From NCBI GenBank assembly GCA_014860725.1, contig JACZJD010000113.1, positions 1 to 5,408 on the forward strand: a stretch of DNA of 5,408 bases, written 5' to 3'. The stretch comes from Aquamicrobium sp. Its GTDB lineage: Bacteria > Pseudomonadota > Alphaproteobacteria > Rhizobiales > Rhizobiaceae. The notes under the pieces were generated by a model that saw nothing but the letters and a program-made list of their open reading frames with translations, searched no databases and was not told the DNA's origin. A program made the translations under genes and the position numbers. Of the stretch, positions 3,906 to 5,408 are shown piece by piece (the first letter of the stretch is position 1; each line of letters starts with the position of its first letter).

Positions 3906-5408
3906 CTAACCCTGCCCGGCCAGACGCCGGGCGAGCGCCCGTGCGAGGTCGGGCGCGGCGTCGACCAGCGCCTTCGCGGCCCCGGATTGCGGATGGTCGA
4001 GCACGTCGGCGGTCCTGCCTCGCTCGACGATCCTGCCCTCGTGCATGACCATCACCTCGTCGGTGATGGCGCGCGCGACGGTCAGGTCGTGGGTGATGAA
4101 GAGATAGGCGACGCCGAGCCGGCCGTTCAGATCGGCGAAGAGGTCGAGGATCTGGGCGCGGATCGACACGTCGAGGGCCGAGACCGGCTCGTCGGCCACC
4201 ACCAGCTTCGGCCGCGTGATGATGGCGCGGGCAATCGAGATGCGCTGGCGCTGGCCGCCGGAGAATTCGTGCGGGTACTTGTCCATGTCCTTCGGCGCCA
4301 GCCCGACCTCGTGGAGCGCGGCCGCGACCATGTCGCGGCGCTCGGCGGCGGAGGGTTGCCTTTCGAGGAGGTGCAGCGGCTCGGCCACCAGCCGCTCGAC
4401 CTTGTGGCGCGGATCGAACGAGCCGTAGGGGTCCTGGAACACCACCTGCATCTTGCGCCGGGAAGGCTTGAGCGCCGACTCCGGAAGCGTGCTCGTCTCG
4501 GCGCCGTCGAGCCGGATCGCGCCGTCCGTCGGGCGGTCGAGCGCGAGGATCATGCGCGCCAGCGTGGACTTGCCGCAGCCCGAGCGGCCGACCAGCGCCA
4601 CGGACTGGCCCTCGTGGATCGAGAACGACACGTCGTCGACGGCGCGGAAGGGCGCGGGCTTGCGGAAGAGCGAGGTGCGGCGGCCGGGATAGTCCTTGAC
4701 CACCGACGCCACTTCCAGAAGCGGCGTCGCGCCGGCGGCGGGGGCAGGGGGGCGTTGCCGCGCCGGCACATGGGTCGAGGCGAGCGCCAGCTGGCGGGTG
4801 TAGGGGTGGACCTGCTCGGAGAGCGTGCGCGCGGTCTCGCCCGCCTCCATCACCTCGCCGTGGCGCATCACCGTGATGCGGTCGGCCATGTCGGTGACGA
4901 CGGCGAGGTCGTGCGAGATGAGCAAAAGCCCCATCTTCCGCTCGTCCACCAGGTCGCGCAAAAGGTCGAGGATCTGCGCCTGAAGCACCACGTCGAGCGC
5001 GGTGGTCGGCTCGTCGGCGATCAGCAGTTTCGGTTTCAGCGCGCAGGCGATGGCGATGACGACGCGCTGGCGCTGGCCGCCCGACAGCTCGTGCGGGAAG
5101 CGCGACAGCGGGAACTTTTCCGCCGGCAGGCCGACGCGGTCGAGGATCTTCCGCGCCGTCTCCTCGGCGTCGGCGCGGGAGGCGCCGGTGTGCCAGCGTA
5201 TGCCCTCGGCCACCTGTTCGCCGATGGTCTTGACCGGGTTCAGCGCCGTCATCGGCTCCTGGAACACCATGCCGATGTCGTCGCCGCGCAGCCGGTTCAT
5301 CGCGGCTTCCGGGGCGGAGAGGATGTCGATGCCGTCGAAGGTGACGCGGCCGGCGGCCTGCATCACATGCGGCAGGAGCCGCATCACGGTCAGCGCCGTC
5401 ATCGACTT
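3906..5408 (-). CDS. Di/oligopeptide ABC transporter, fused tandem ATP-binding protein (YejF-like), 5' truncated
   Basis: Cytoplasmic ATPase subunit with two nucleotide-binding domains in one chain, energising uptake of peptides or similar solutes through a two-permease complex. The visible 500 residues start at the K-S of the first Walker A (codons 5408-5403), so about 40 N-terminal residues lie beyond the window; the ATG at 5402 is internal. Domain 1: Q-loop VFQEP (48-52), LSGGQ (108-112), Walker B LLIADE (128-133), SHD switch (165-167), then the HPYT element (201-204) typical of peptide-importer ATPases. Domain 2: Walker A GRSGCGKST (274-282), VFQDP (323-327), FSGGQ (382-386), Walker B LVVADE (402-407), THD (439-441). 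All catalytic motifs seen are intact in both domains. Total length would be about 540, fitting YejF rather than the longer GsiA type. Its binding protein and permeases are presumably to the right, outside the window. It is tightly coupled to the TSUP gene. Confidence 0.93.
   Translation of the reverse strand, partial: KSMTALTVMRLLPHVMQAAGRVTFDGIDILSAPEAAMNRLRGDDIGMVFQEPMTALNPVKTIGEQVAEGIRWHTGASRADAEETARKILDRVGLPAEKFPLSRFPHELSGGQRQRVVIAIACALKPKLLIADEPTTALDVVLQAQILDLLRDLVDERKMGLLLISHDLAVVTDMADRITVMRHGEVMEAGETARTLSEQVHPYTRQLALASTHVPARQRPPAPAAGATPLLEVASVVKDYPGRRTSLFRKPAPFRAVDDVSFSIHEGQSVALVGRSGCGKSTLARMILALDRPTDGAIRLDGAETSTLPESALKPSRRKMQVVFQDPYGSFDPRHKVERLVAEPLHLLERQPSAAERRDMVAAALHEVGLAPKDMDKYPHEFSGGQRQRISIARAIITRPKLVVADEPVSALDVSIRAQILDLFADLNGRLGVAYLFITHDLTVARAITDEVMVMHEGRIVERGRTADVLDHPQSGAAKALVDAAPDLARALARRLAGQG

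Noticed and set aside
5400..5402. ATG at 5402 as the true start of the ABC ATPase
   Set aside because: The two upstream codons encode K-S in frame, and what follows matches the sequence after a Walker A motif, so the gene clearly continues beyond the window.

Overview
The window is high-GC DNA with the gene content and codon style of an alphaproteobacterium. It is most likely Hyphomicrobiales (rhizobial, Mesorhizobium/Phyllobacteriaceae type), inferred from protein resemblance and from heptad-type intergenic repeats rather than from any marker gene. Apart from a 45-codon gene tail at the left edge (+ strand), every supported gene is on the minus strand, so the window is best read from right to left.

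Right half (minus strand, 5408 to 2816): a truncated tandem-ATPase ABC transporter subunit of the di/oligopeptide (YejF-like) type enters from the right edge, cut inside its first Walker A motif. Three bases after its stop codon begins a TSUP-family (TauE/SafE, YfcA-like) membrane transporter. After 86 bp comes a 57-residue two-helix membrane protein with a strong Shine-Dalgarno. No terminator is visible among these three. A textbook intrinsic terminator (13-bp perfect stem plus U-tract) closes the group at 2816-2858, so they may form one transcription unit.

Left-centre (minus strand, about 2770 to 469): an acyl-CoA dehydrogenase of the isobutyryl-CoA dehydrogenase type is followed by 3-hydroxyisobutyrate dehydrogenase (mmsB). 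These are two enzymes of valine catabolism: isobutyryl-CoA to methacrylyl-CoA, and 3-hydroxyisobutyrate to methylmalonate semialdehyde. The intervening hydratase and hydrolase, and mmsA, are not in the window. The leader of this pair contains palindromes that could be operators. Between the two genes lies an unusual element of about 115 bp, built from degenerate heptads (GKGARTA) arranged as a large inverted repeat with a perfect 23-bp stem. It starts at the dehydrogenase stop codon.

Left edge (+ strand, 1-139, then 140-468): the unidentified gene tail ends at an intrinsic terminator. It is followed by about 270 bp without a gene that contains four successive inverted repeats, including a 16-bp stem with two single-base bulges. 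This stretch lies between convergent genes and could be a repeat element or a structured RNA.

The window is mostly ordinary metabolism and transport. The parts not explained by genes are the heptad inverted repeat inside the valine operon, the hairpin cluster at 216-361, and the palindromes upstream of the acyl-CoA dehydrogenase. I found no CRISPR array, transposase, phage gene, tRNA or rRNA.
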